64,000 bases of DNA from an uncultured Candidatus Saccharibacteria bacterium (GCA_947304155.1 CAMZAD010000001.1:124001-188000); one strand, 5' to 3'; positions 49,917 through 58,703 are shown, numbered from the stretch's first letter. The notes: generated from the letters alone by a model not told the origin. Program-made: numbers and translations.

Positions 49917-50025
49917 AAAAAATGGCAGGGGCGGCAAGACTTGAACTCGCGTTTGCCCCTTGGGACGCTCCGCGAGTTCATCGCGACAACAAAAAATGGC
50001 AGGGGCGGCAAGACTTGAACTCGCG
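49917..50025. repeat. Direct 35-base duplication of the tRNA-Trp 3' end (att-like)
   Basis: 49917-49951 and 49991-50025 are identical over 35 bases and hold the T-arm side, acceptor, CCA and trailing A6/T6 of tRNA-Trp. The 39-base spacer contains an inverted copy of ten of these bases (CGCGAGTTCA), which allows a 10-bp hairpin with a 19-base loop at 49942-49980. Duplicated tRNA 3' ends are the usual scar of tyrosine-integrase insertion. Confidence 0.8.
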
Positions 50026-50072
50026 ACACCTGGTTTTGGAGACCAGTGCTCTACCAACTGAGCTACACCCCT
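49997..50072 (-). tRNA. tRNA-Trp (CCA)
   Basis: 76 bases: acceptor AGGGGTG/CGCCCCT, D-arm TAGCTCAGTTGGTAGAGC, anticodon stem-loop CTGGTCTCCAAAACCAG giving CCA, T-arm CGAGTTCAAGTCTTG and encoded CCA. Followed by a T6 run. Confidence 0.96.
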
Positions 50073-50138
50073 ACGGTACTCTTATTTTAACATAAAAATC
50101 AGATTAAATCTATATTGAATTTTTTACCATAAACGTGA

Positions 50139-50144
50139 TAAAAT
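50139..50144 (+). promoter_or_regulatory. Promoter of the GT4-GH57 operon
   Basis: TAAAAT (with TGA before it), and TTGAAT 18 bases upstream. It ends eight bases before the ATG at 50153. Confidence 0.55.
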
Positions 50145-50152
50145 TAATGCAA

Positions 50153-51382
50153 ATGAATATTTTGATGCTGGGTTGGGAGCTACCGCCTCATAACAGTGGA
50201 GGTTTAGGCGTAGCTTGTTTGAACTTATCCCGTGCGCTTGTTAATGAAGGAGCGAACATTAATTTTGTCGTCCCTTACGAAGCTGACCATTCCGACATCG
50301 ATTTCATGAATGTTGTTTCTGCTTTAAAACTCGATCCACTTTATCGTTACGGGACGGGTGCCTATGATTCAGATAAGATTGAAGAAGTAATTATTCCAGA
50401 TTCATCAACTCAAAAATTAATATCAATTCGCGACGTCCAGCATCGTTACTGCGAATTTATTAACGAATATCTGATGGATTATAAGCCAGATGTGGTCCAC
50501 GCACATGATTGGCTGACTTTTGAGGCTGGTGTACTCGCGAAGAAAAATTACGGACTTCCGCTTGTGGCGCATGTTCACGCGACCGAGTTTGATCGCTCTG
50601 GTATGAATGGTGGTAATCCAGTTGTACACGCGGTTGAATACGAAGGACTAGTGATGGCTGATAAAATTATTGCTGTTTCTAAAGCAACTAAGAAGATTAT
50701 TCACGACCGATATGGAATTCCACTTAGCAAAATTGATGTGGCTTATAATTCCCTCGATGAAGATTTTGTGACTTCGGATTATTCGTTCAATCACGATCAA
50801 TACAAGTATATTGAGGCAATGAAGGAGCAAGGTTATACGATTGTTTCAACAGTTGGTCGCTTTACGATTCAAAAAGGCCTTTCTCATATGATGAAGGCTG
50901 CGGCTCGTGCAATTTCTAAGGAGCCAAAATTACTCTTTGTCTTTGCTGGTGATGGCGAGGAACGTGAAGAGTTGATGAAGCTCGCGGCAGATCTTCGTAT
51001 TTCAAATAACGTAATCTTCACGGGATTTGTACGTGGCCAGAGGTTGCGTGATATTTATCAAATTTCAGATATCTTTGTGATGAGCTCAGTGTCTGAGCCA
51101 TTTGGTCTTACGGCGCTTGAAGCGGCACACCATGGCAACGTTTTGATTTTGACTAAACAATCTGGCGTAGCAGAAGTGCTTCGTTCAGTGATGGAATATG
51201 ATTTCTGGGATGAAGAAAAATTGGCCGATGAAATCGTCGCAGTGGCAAAATCTGATGCTCTTAAGGGTGTTCTTAAAAACGGAATTTCACACGAGTATTT
51301 GAAGATTTCTTGGGATGATATTGCGAAAAAATGCCTCCAGGTCTATAATGAAGTGAGGAAACATAAGAGGAATAACTTTTAA
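50153..51382 (+). CDS. GT4 glycosyltransferase, glycogen-synthase-like
   Basis: About 409 residues, GT-B fold. MNILMLGWELPPHNSGGLGVA is the acceptor-side Gly loop, VVHAHDWLTFEAGVLAKK is typical of GlgA-like enzymes, and the donor site has VGRFTIQKGLSHMMKA and SVSEPFGLTALEAA (the EX7E motif). It resembles the GT4 enzymes that build alpha-glucans (archaeal-type glycogen synthase, or GlgM-like). The start is taken at the ATG at 50153, just below the -10. The gene overlaps GH57 by one base (TAATG), and that pairing supports an alpha-glucan role. Confidence 0.85.
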   Translation: MNILMLGWELPPHNSGGLGVACLNLSRALVNEGANINFVVPYEADHSDIDFMNVVSALKLDPLYRYGTGAYDSDKIEEVIIPDSSTQKLISIRDVQHRYCEFINEYLMDYKPDVVHAHDWLTFEAGVLAKKNYGLPLVAHVHATEFDRSGMNGGNPVVHAVEYEGLVMADKIIAVSKATKKIIHDRYGIPLSKIDVAYNSLDEDFVTSDYSFNHDQYKYIEAMKEQGYTIVSTVGRFTIQKGLSHMMKAAARAISKEPKLLFVFAGDGEEREELMKLAADLRISNNVIFTGFVRGQRLRDIYQISDIFVMSSVSEPFGLTALEAAHHGNVLILTKQSGVAEVLRSVMEYDFWDEEKLADEIVAVAKSDALKGVLKNGISHEYLKISWDDIAKKCLQVYNEVRKHKRNNF

Positions 51383-52611
51383 TGCGCGCGATTTGCTTAT
51401 ATCTGCATGTGCACCAGCCATACCGTGTAAGAGCATACTCGATTTTTAATGTGGCGCGCGACCATAACTATTGGACGACCGATTATTACTCAAAACAGAG
51501 CAATGAGCGTATTTTTAAGAAGGTGGCCGAGAAATCGTATCACCCAATGTTTGATTTGATTGAGAAAAACATTAAGAAATATCCTGATTTTAAGGTTTCG
51601 ATGTCAATTACCGGCACTTGGATTGAACAAGCTGATGATTGGGACCCGAGCTTGATTGAACAAGTTCGCCGCATGGTAAAAACTGGACAAGTTGAGATTG
51701 TTGGTGAGACTTATTATCACTCGCTTGCTTTCTTCCATGATAGGGCCGAATTCGAATCACAGGTTGCTAAGCACCAATCTAGAGTCGAAGAATTGTTTGG
51801 CTTTAAGACTAAGGTCTTTAGAAATACCGAGTTTGCTTATAATGATGAACTTGGCCACTGGCTAGATACTGAAGGATTCTCGCGCTTTGGATTTAAGGGC
51901 ATGCTAACTGAAGGTTGGGATAAAGTGCTTGGTTGGCGTAGCCCAAACCACGTTTATCGTGCACCAGGTGCTTTAAATACGAGACTTCTTCTTAAGAACT
52001 ATCGTCTTTCTGATGACATTGCCTTTAGATTCTCAGATAGGAATTGGAAGGAATGGCCACTTACGGTTGATAAATATCAGAATTGGCTTGATATGGATTG
52101 TTTGCGCGGTAATTTGATCAATCTCTTCATGGACTTTGAGACCTTTGGTGAAAACCAATGGGCTGATACAGGTATTTTTGAGTTTATGAATCATTTGATT
52201 GAGAAATGGTTATCGGTTTACGATAATAAATTCGTGACTACTTCAGAAGCACTAGAGCTTGAGGAGCCAACCGACGAGGTTTCAATGCCACAAACTGTGA
52301 CTTGGGCTGATACCGAGCGTGATCTTTCAGCTTGGGCTGGAAACTCGATGCAGGAAGAAGCTGAAGATATTCTCTACGGGCTTCGAAGCGAAGTACTTGA
52401 GACTGGCGACCAGAAATTGATTGAAGATTGGCGTAGGCTTACTACTTCAGACCACCCATATTACATGTGTACAAAGTATTGGAATGATGGTGACGTACAT
52501 GCTTACTTCTCGCCATACGATTCGCCTTACGATGCCTTTATGTACTTCATGAATGCTTTAAGAGACTTACAATATAGGCTAATGAACGATAAAAAGAAAC
52601 GTGAACACTAA
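51382..52611 (+). CDS. Glycoside hydrolase family 57 (alpha-amylase/glucanotransferase-type)
   Basis: 409 residues. All GH57 motifs are visible: HVHQPYR (motif 1), GQVEIVGETYYHSL (2), VFRNTEFAYND with the likely nucleophile Glu (3), LFMDFETFGENQW with the likely acid Asp (4) and TWADTERDLSAW (5). No signal peptide, so it is cytoplasmic. Family members trim, branch or hydrolyse alpha-glucans. Coupled to the GT4 synthase, it probably works on a stored glucan; the phosphorylase at 29.4-31.1 kb would complete breakdown. Confidence 0.92.
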   Translation: MRAICLYLHVHQPYRVRAYSIFNVARDHNYWTTDYYSKQSNERIFKKVAEKSYHPMFDLIEKNIKKYPDFKVSMSITGTWIEQADDWDPSLIEQVRRMVKTGQVEIVGETYYHSLAFFHDRAEFESQVAKHQSRVEELFGFKTKVFRNTEFAYNDELGHWLDTEGFSRFGFKGMLTEGWDKVLGWRSPNHVYRAPGALNTRLLLKNYRLSDDIAFRFSDRNWKEWPLTVDKYQNWLDMDCLRGNLINLFMDFETFGENQWADTGIFEFMNHLIEKWLSVYDNKFVTTSEALELEEPTDEVSMPQTVTWADTERDLSAWAGNSMQEEAEDILYGLRSEVLETGDQKLIEDWRRLTTSDHPYYMCTKYWNDGDVHAYFSPYDSPYDAFMYFMNALRDLQYRLMNDKKKREH

Positions 52612-52637
52612 AATAACCCCTTTCGGGGTTATTTTTT
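52610..52637. terminator. Terminator between GH57 and the Wzy-like gene
   Basis: AAATAACCCC-TTTC-GGGGTTATTT and T7; member of the repeated AATAACCCC terminator family. Confidence 0.88.
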
Positions 52638-52654
52638 TATTTGCGGTATATTAT

Positions 52655-53977
52655 TTAGTTTCTTTTTTTCTTCTTTTTTAAAACGTTATCGGCGATTCGG
52701 GTGGCAAGTGTACGTTCAGAGATACTATTTTTATTAGTGTAGTACATTATTGCAATAAATAGCCAGAGAGCGTAGAAGCCGAGTGATTCGAATTGGATGT
52801 AGAGATAGAGGATAATTGCAAGATAGAGCCAGTTTTGCGGTAAGCGACTACTTCTTGTAATTCTAATCAAGAACGCGATACCAACGATGGTAAAAATGAG
52901 TCCAAATTCGGAAATCATACGCGTATAAAGGCTATAGGAAACACTGTCATCATGGAATGAAACTTTGTTGCCAAGGTCTTCTACTTCGCGCATATAGGTG
53001 CTGGTATATTGCTCGTAAGCTTCATCGTAGCCGAGATGAATTGGATAGAGTGAGTTGCCGACACCGTAGCCAACGAGAGCTTGAAGTGGAGTTTTTGTGT
53101 AGCCAATAACGCTACTTTGGACACGGAAGTAACGAGATGCGAATGAACCGTCGGCATAGACGCCTTGGTTGAAGATTTTTTGGAAGCGTTCGTTACTGTT
53201 ATAGACCGAGAAGAAGGCGATACCGATGACAAGTAGGAAGAATGGGATGAAGCCAGCTTTGCCTTTTTTGAAGATTAGATAAGTTAGGTATAGAGCGACT
53301 ACGACTGCGATGTCGATAATGACGCGGATACCGGTTTGGAAAGCGACTGCTTCGACAATAAAGAGGCCGATGATAAAGAGTAAGTCTTTGCGGTTTGAGA
53401 GCCAGAAAAGTGGAAGTAGAATACCAAAGAGATGCATGCCAATGAAGCTAGGCTCGGTAAAGAAGAATTGGACACGGTCGTTTACGAGGTAATTTCGTTT
53501 AAAGATTCCACCAAGGAAGTTTAAGAATGAGACGTTGTTAGTGGCAAGCGCAAGATATTCGAAGATACCAATCACGGCGCAGATACCATAGCTTATCACG
53601 GCGATATTAATTACGGTGCTTAAGTCCTTTTTCTTATCATAGAAGATACAGAATGAGAAAAGCGAGATGGCGCCAAGAATGATTGGGATAAAGGCGTTAA
53701 TATAGTCCGAAGTATTGACGTTAAGACAGAAAGCCGTGATTGAGCCAAGAGTGATGGCGGCAATGAAAAATAAAACAATGTTTTTGAGCTTTAAAAGTAT
53801 ATTTAAAGCAGATTTGAAGTTAAAAAGGATATAGATCGCAAGGATAACTGGCGTGATAGCAGCCCAGCCGGCGCTTGGTGCAAAAAAGAAATTTTCAAAA
53901 GGCAAAAAAGCGATTGCAGTATAAAAGATATACTCAGAATTAAGCTTTTTTAAAATCGCAGTTATCTTTTTCTTCAT
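52655..53977 (-). CDS. O-antigen polymerase/ligase-like (Wzy/WaaL) membrane protein
   Basis: 440 residues with about 11 transmembrane helices and one large extracellular loop (about 270-345, FNQGVYADGSFASRYF ... VGYGVGNSLYP), the pattern of Wzy/WaaL proteins. It would polymerise or ligate lipid-linked glycan units. TGATATAAT ends six bases before the ATG, leaderless. It is the last gene of the polysaccharide block, after two glycosyltransferases. Confidence 0.75.
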   Translation of the reverse strand: MKKKITAILKKLNSEYIFYTAIAFLPFENFFFAPSAGWAAITPVILAIYILFNFKSALNILLKLKNIVLFFIAAITLGSITAFCLNVNTSDYINAFIPIILGAISLFSFCIFYDKKKDLSTVINIAVISYGICAVIGIFEYLALATNNVSFLNFLGGIFKRNYLVNDRVQFFFTEPSFIGMHLFGILLPLFWLSNRKDLLFIIGLFIVEAVAFQTGIRVIIDIAVVVALYLTYLIFKKGKAGFIPFFLLVIGIAFFSVYNSNERFQKIFNQGVYADGSFASRYFRVQSSVIGYTKTPLQALVGYGVGNSLYPIHLGYDEAYEQYTSTYMREVEDLGNKVSFHDDSVSYSLYTRMISEFGLIFTIVGIAFLIRITRSSRLPQNWLYLAIILYLYIQFESLGFYALWLFIAIMYYTNKNSISERTLATRIADNVLKKKKKRN

Positions 53978-54006
53978 TGTTTTATTATATCAGAAAAACA
54001 TGAAGA

Positions 54007-55017
54007 TTATGTTAATAAGTGGCGCATTTTTTCATACCATTTGAGCTCAAAGCGGAAGAATTTGTAGCCGAGTTTAGTGGCATTAAGAGCATGGCGATCG
54101 CGAGCTGGAATATTAGTGTCACGGAGGATGGCACTACGGTGAGATTTGATGTATTGCCAGATAATTGGGAGGCATTCCTCAGAGTCGGCACTAACTGGAG
54201 AGAGGGCGATTTGTCTAAGGGTACTAAGATAAGCATACATTAAGCGACGTTCGGCGGCGGCTTTCATTCGTGGATACTTTTCGCAGATATAATCGTGCAT
54301 CTCGGTAGTTGAAGTAATAAGATCCATCTTCATCTTAGTGAAGTTGGCATTTGAGATGGATTTTTTACGAATATAATAATTATATTTTGGAACTGAGTTT
54401 AAGCCGACCTTATCGACGGAATCAACATAAAGATAGGTCGTGGCAGCATCCTCGAAGTTGCGACCTTCTGGGAATGGGTGTGGAATTAGGATTTCGCGAG
54501 CAAACATCTTTGCCCAGCTTGAAATATCAATGCCATCAGCATAAAGTAGACGCTTTAAGACGAGTTTACTTTCGAGTGCGCCAGATTCGCCAGTGCTCAT
54601 GTCAATTGGAGTGCGGTTTTCGTAAATCACGCGGTGTGAACAGATAGCGAGTTTGACCTTGTACTTAACGATAATATTATAGAGGGTTTCGACGTAGTCT
54701 TCATCAACTGAGTCGTCTGAATCGATGAAAGTGACGTATTTGCCGTTTGACGAACGGACGCCGTAGTTGCGGGCAGAAGAAAGGCCGCCATTTGGCTTAT
54801 GAAAGACCACTACGCGTTTATCTTTTTTGAAATAATCATCACAAATCTTAGCGCTACCATCGGTGGAACCATCATCAACGAGAATAATCTCGAGATTTTT
54901 GTAGGTTTGGGCTAAGACACCGTCAAGACAACGTTTCATGTATTTTTTGACGTTGTAGACTGGAATCACAACGGAGATTAAGGGTTGGTTCTCCGTGCCA
55001 GCTGGTTGGTCTTTCAT
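54007..55017 (-). CDS. GT2 family glycosyltransferase
   Basis: 336 residues. LISVVIPVYNVKKYMKRCLDGVLAQTYKNLEIILVDDGSTDGS and GGLSSARNYGV are the GT2 (GT-A) signature; FIDSDDSVDEDY is the DxD metal site. It adds a sugar to a lipid-linked surface glycan. AAAGGAGGAA lies before the ATG, 12 bases after the neighbouring GT2 gene. Confidence 0.92.
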   Translation of the reverse strand: MKDQPAGTENQPLISVVIPVYNVKKYMKRCLDGVLAQTYKNLEIILVDDGSTDGSAKICDDYFKKDKRVVVFHKPNGGLSSARNYGVRSSNGKYVTFIDSDDSVDEDYVETLYNIIVKYKVKLAICSHRVIYENRTPIDMSTGESGALESKLVLKRLLYADGIDISSWAKMFAREILIPHPFPEGRNFEDAATTYLYVDSVDKVGLNSVPKYNYYIRKKSISNANFTKMKMDLITSTTEMHDYICEKYPRMKAAAERRLMYAYLSTLRQIALSPVSADSEECLPIIWQYIKSHRSAILRDTNIPARDRHALNATKLGYKFFRFELKWYEKMRHLLT

Positions 55018-55029
55018 AGTTCCTCCTTT

Positions 55030-56046
55030 CTAGTAGAACTTCTTTTCGACCGCTTTTTCAAGAAGCGGTAAGGCTTTGAAACGAGTTAATTTTAAGATTT
55101 TGGCTTTACGTCCGGACAAGAAACTCTTATAAATATCGGAATCTTTTTCTTTAAGCCAATCATAAAAGTCCATTACTTCACGTTTCTTCTCTTCTTTTTT
55201 GAGTTCGCGAAGTAGAATTACACGAAGTTCAGTGTTGGCCATGCGGCCGATGCCATCAATTAAATACTTGCGGGTTTCTGGCATGGTTTTCTTGATGTTT
55301 GCATGGTATTCGTTAATTAAGCGAGTAAGGACGAGACGGTGTTGCTTGTAGTTTTTGCGCATGCTGGCTTTGCTCATGCTTTGACCGGCGCGAGCGACCC
55401 GATAGACGTAAAATGGTGCGTCAAAGTAAGCAATTTTCTTTACGAATGGAAGTGGAAGAAGGACGTATTCGATATCGGTGTAGAAACCGTCGTCGAGTTT
55501 GATTTTGTTTTCTTTTAGAAGCTCAGTTTTATACATTGTATTATGCATTTGGATGTCGAGCTTACTTGCGACGTCTTTGAATTTTAAGACTTTCTTTGGT
55601 TCGAGATCATAGCCACTTCGGTCGGTGACCTTCTTCTCGGTTTCGTTGTAGGTGAGCATGTCGGTTAGGACGAGGTCGGCATCGATTTGCTCGAGTTCTG
55701 GAATGAGAAGATTTAGGGTATTGGTTTCTACCCAGTCATCGCCATCAATCATCTTGAAATATTTACCAGTAGCGTTTCTGATGCCTGAATTAACAGTAGA
55801 GCCAGCGCCTTGGTTGACTTGGTTGATAAGTTTAATAATTCCCTTGTATTTGCGCTCGTATCCGCGAACGATGTCGGCAGTGTTGTCGGTTGAGCCGTCG
55901 TTGGTGACGAGGATTTCAACCTTATCAAGGACGTCTTTGTTAGCTTTAATAAAGCTGTCGAGATTATCTTTAATCATATCGCCAAGATTATAGGCGGCTA
56001 CGCTGATGCTGAGGATTTTCTGTGATTTCTTAGAAACTTTTTTCAT
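55030..56046 (-). CDS. GT2 family glycosyltransferase
   Basis: 338 residues. LSISVAAYNLGDMIKDNLDSF, VEILVTNDGSTDNTADIV, NQGAGSTVNSGI and MIDGDDWVE (DxD) define a GT2 enzyme. It is a different subgroup from the neighbour and starts inside the DUF4422 gene (17-base overlap), so the three are one operon. Confidence 0.92.
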   Translation of the reverse strand: MKKVSKKSQKILSISVAAYNLGDMIKDNLDSFIKANKDVLDKVEILVTNDGSTDNTADIVRGYERKYKGIIKLINQVNQGAGSTVNSGIRNATGKYFKMIDGDDWVETNTLNLLIPELEQIDADLVLTDMLTYNETEKKVTDRSGYDLEPKKVLKFKDVASKLDIQMHNTMYKTELLKENKIKLDDGFYTDIEYVLLPLPFVKKIAYFDAPFYVYRVARAGQSMSKASMRKNYKQHRLVLTRLINEYHANIKKTMPETRKYLIDGIGRMANTELRVILLRELKKEEKKREVMDFYDWLKEKDSDIYKSFLSGRKAKILKLTRFKALPLLEKAVEKKFY

Positions 56047-56860
56047 ATTTTTTACCTGTAAACTTTGCTAATAAGAAGCTGCTACCTTTTTTAAACCAAT
56101 TAACTTTTTCAATATCGATAACATTTAGCTCTTTGACTTTGATTTTGTCGCCGCCTTTTTGTCCTAACCCTGGATATTTAGTATAGAGCCAGACGTCGAA
56201 GAGTAGTTCTGAGATGCGGCCGTAGAATCTGGAGTGGAATTTACTGTACTTTTTAGAGTCTTTAACTAACTTTTTTTCTAATTTAAAGAGGATATCAAAT
56301 AACCATTTGCAGTATTCGTCGTAGATTTCTTTTCTTGCGATTAGCATATTGAACATGTGAGCAGATTTTCTAGTTTTCAGCTTATCGAATTCAGCGAGGT
56401 ATTCTGGATAATCTTTCTTGATGATTTTACGCGTTTCTTCGAGTGGTTCGATATGTAAAGTGTGTTCGTAATGCGACCAGAGGCTTTCGATATAATAATT
56501 GCGCTTTTTTGGAAGAATTAGGTCAACTTTTTCGGTTTTAATGAGCGATTTTAGTTCTTTTTCGGATAAAACGGACTTTATGTGTTCGGAAATGGATTTT
56601 CCTTTAGGTTTCTTTAAGCCGAGGTGACGGCGGTAGTGAACGAGGCCTACGAAATCTGATTTAAGATTTTTCCAGCCCCAATAAAGACCGGTAAGTTCGC
56701 AGAAATAAGGGTTTTTGTCGGAGATATTGTCGCCGGTGTCATCAGTTTTATAGCCGATTTTGTCGTTTAATTTGGCACCAACTTGCAGTGGTAAATAGAT
56801 TTTACCACTAGGCATCTCATATTTCTTATGAGTCGCAACGATTATCTCCACACTCTCCAT
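56030..56860 (-). CDS. DUF4422 glycosyltransferase-like protein
   Basis: 276 residues. VEIIVATHKKYEMPSG, DNISDKNPYFCELTGLYWGWKN and FVGLVHYRRHLGL are the DUF4422 signature, a group found in capsule loci and predicted to transfer sugars. The first ATG in the track (56869) overlaps the -10 box TATAAT; the ATG at 56860 is seven bases below the box and gives a leaderless message. First gene of the operon. Confidence 0.87.
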   Translation of the reverse strand: MESVEIIVATHKKYEMPSGKIYLPLQVGAKLNDKIGYKTDDTGDNISDKNPYFCELTGLYWGWKNLKSDFVGLVHYRRHLGLKKPKGKSISEHIKSVLSEKELKSLIKTEKVDLILPKKRNYYIESLWSHYEHTLHIEPLEETRKIIKKDYPEYLAEFDKLKTRKSAHMFNMLIARKEIYDEYCKWLFDILFKLEKKLVKDSKKYSKFHSRFYGRISELLFDVWLYTKYPGLGQKGGDKIKVKELNVIDIEKVNWFKKGSSFLLAKFTGKKYEKSF

Positions 56861-56867
56861 CTTTTTC

Positions 56868-56876
56868 ATTATATCA
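56868..56876 (-). promoter_or_regulatory. Extended -10 promoter of the DUF4422-GT2-GT2 operon (leaderless)
   Basis: TGATATAAT on the minus strand, seven bases before the ATG at 56860; the upstream ATG shares bases with the box. Confidence 0.65.
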
Positions 56877-56899
56877 TAGCTCTTATAATTTTTTAGGGT

Positions 56900-56927
56900 A
56901 AAAAATAACCCCTTGCGGGGTTATTTG
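56900..56927 (-). terminator. Terminator of rpmG
   Basis: AATAACCCC / GGGGTTATT stem (minus strand) with a GCAA-type loop and T6; just after rpmG. Confidence 0.85.
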
Positions 56928-56932
56928 AAACA

Positions 56933-57142
56933 TTAACGTTTCTTCTCTTTTACTTCGTTACGGCCAAGATTTTTCTTAGTCTCGGTAAAGACGACGTGTT
57001 TGCGAAGAATTGGGTCGTATTTCTTAAGACTTAATTTGTCTGGAGTGTTCATGGTGTTCTTCTTTGTGTAATAGCAACGAAGACCAGATTCCTCTGAGAC
57101 GAGACCGACGAGTTTGCGCTTAGTATTATTCTTCTTTGACAT
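56933..57142 (-). CDS. rpmG: 50S ribosomal protein L33, zinc-free form
   Basis: 69 residues. [45 protein letters not shown] is L33, but the CPRC/CxxC pairs of the zinc form are absent ([10 protein letters not shown]). The basic C-terminal tail [14 protein letters not shown] makes it longer than the usual 49-55 residues. Confidence 0.94.
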   Translation of the reverse strand: MSKKNNTKRKLVGLVSEESGLRCYYTKKNTMNTPDKLSLKKYDPILRKHVVFTETKKNLGRNEVKEKKR

Positions 57143-57227
57143 GATTGTGCCTATTTTAGCATATTTTTCAAAAAATCACAAGAGAGAAAATGGGTTTTGT
57201 TTAAAATATTGCGATTTTCTATAAAAA

Positions 57228-57236
57228 TGTTATAAT
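57228..57236 (+). promoter_or_regulatory. Extended -10 promoter of the LCP gene (leaderless)
   Basis: TGTTATAAT ends six bases before the ATG at 57243. Confidence 0.65.
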
Positions 57237-57242
57237 ATATGT

Positions 57243-58703
57243 ATGTTTGGACGTCACTCAATTATTAGATTTATCGCAAAAATTATTGCACTTATTTCTA
57301 CTGCAGCATTTGCACTATTCTTACATCGTTTGATGACTTCATCGGTTTTGCCGGCGAAGTATTTTTATATCGTGCTCGCAGCACTTGCTGTTGCTGATCT
57401 TGTTTACTTTGTAATGGCATTTAGCAGACACAGCAGCCGTATCCTTTTGATTTTATTTGGTGGCGTAATGTTGATTGTGTCCGGCGCGCTATTTGTCGCT
57501 ACAATTAAGATTAATGAGCTATTCGACTTCTTAAATAAGAACTTCGACGGAAATAATAAACAAGTTGCAGTTTATAACTTGATCGTGAGTGATACGTCTA
57601 GCTTTAATAATATTGATGACCTTAAAGATCGCAGAATTACGGCACTTAGAGAGACCGAGCCAGAAGTGGCTGAATCTAGACTTGTCAGCATGGTTGATAA
57701 TAAGATTCCTGGCGCAACCCTTCGTTTCCGTGAAGATTTAAAAGAAGTGATGGAGACTGCGCTTAAAGATACGACTTCTGCAATTCTCGTGAACCACGGT
57801 GTTTATGGCTCATATCTTGAGAGCGACAGTGAATATGAAGGTAAGGTTAAGATTTTGGCAAGCTTTGAGTTTGAACTTGATGGCCAGGCAGTTGAGCCAA
57901 CCAAACAAGATTTAACTAATAGTCCATTCGTGCTTTATATCTCTGGTATTGATACCCGTACTGGTAAGATGCCTTCACGCTCTCTTTCAGACGTGAATAT
58001 TATTGCAGCAGTTAATCCAGAAACTCGCCACATCTTGCTCGTCACGACTCCACGCGATGCTTACGTCCAACTTCACGGCACAACTGGTCTTAAAGATAAG
58101 TTGACTCACGCCGGTTCTCGTGGTGGCGTAAAGCTCTCACAAGCTACACTTGAAGATTTATATGGTATTGAAATTGACCGTTATATTCGTGTAAACTTCG
58201 TGTTTGTTCAAAAACTAGTTGATGCGATTGGTGGTATTACGGTTAACTCAGACGTTGATTACGTTGTGACAACTCGCTCGGGTAAATGTGAAATTTATCC
58301 TGGTAATAACGATGTTGATGGTAAATGTGCGCTTGGTTTTGCACGTGAACGCAAGTCATATAAAGATGGCGACAACCACCGTGGTCGCAACCAGATGCAA
58401 GTGATTGAGAAAGTGATTGATAAAGTTACTTCTGGTAGAAACATTTTGGATAATTATGAAGAGATTTTGAAGGCACTTGAAGGCACATTTGATACAAACA
58501 TTTCAACCAATGATATTACCTCAATGGTACGCGCACAACTTGATAAAATGAAATCTTGGAAGGTTGAGAGCTATAGCATCACAGGTCGTGGTGAACTCAC
58601 TAAGACCTATAGCTATCCAAACCAGAATCTCTATGTGTTGCATATTAATGTAAATACACTTAATACTGCAAAAGAAAAAATTAAAGCTGTGCTTGATGAA
58701 TAA
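57243..58703 (+). CDS. LytR-CpsA-Psr (LCP) family glycopolymer ligase
   Basis: 486 residues. About four N-terminal hydrophobic helices (residues 1-95), an extracellular accessory domain (about 105-225) and the LCP domain: VNPETRHILLVTTPRDAYVQL, DLYGIEIDRYIRVNF, and CALGFARERKSYKDGDNHRGRNQMQVI with the Arg residues that bind the lipid pyrophosphate. LCP proteins attach glycopolymers to peptidoglycan. It is likely the final step of the surface-polysaccharide pathway in this region. Confidence 0.93.
   Translation: MFGRHSIIRFIAKIIALISTAAFALFLHRLMTSSVLPAKYFYIVLAALAVADLVYFVMAFSRHSSRILLILFGGVMLIVSGALFVATIKINELFDFLNKNFDGNNKQVAVYNLIVSDTSSFNNIDDLKDRRITALRETEPEVAESRLVSMVDNKIPGATLRFREDLKEVMETALKDTTSAILVNHGVYGSYLESDSEYEGKVKILASFEFELDGQAVEPTKQDLTNSPFVLYISGIDTRTGKMPSRSLSDVNIIAAVNPETRHILLVTTPRDAYVQLHGTTGLKDKLTHAGSRGGVKLSQATLEDLYGIEIDRYIRVNFVFVQKLVDAIGGITVNSDVDYVVTTRSGKCEIYPGNNDVDGKCALGFARERKSYKDGDNHRGRNQMQVIEKVIDKVTSGRNILDNYEEILKALEGTFDTNISTNDITSMVRAQLDKMKSWKVESYSITGRGELTKTYSYPNQNLYVLHINVNTLNTAKEKIKAVLDE

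Noticed and set aside
49942-49980. Hairpin resembling an integron attC site
   Set aside because: The stem comes from an inverted copy of the tRNA-Trp T-arm; there is only one and no integrase gene, so a tRNA-derived scar is the simpler reading.
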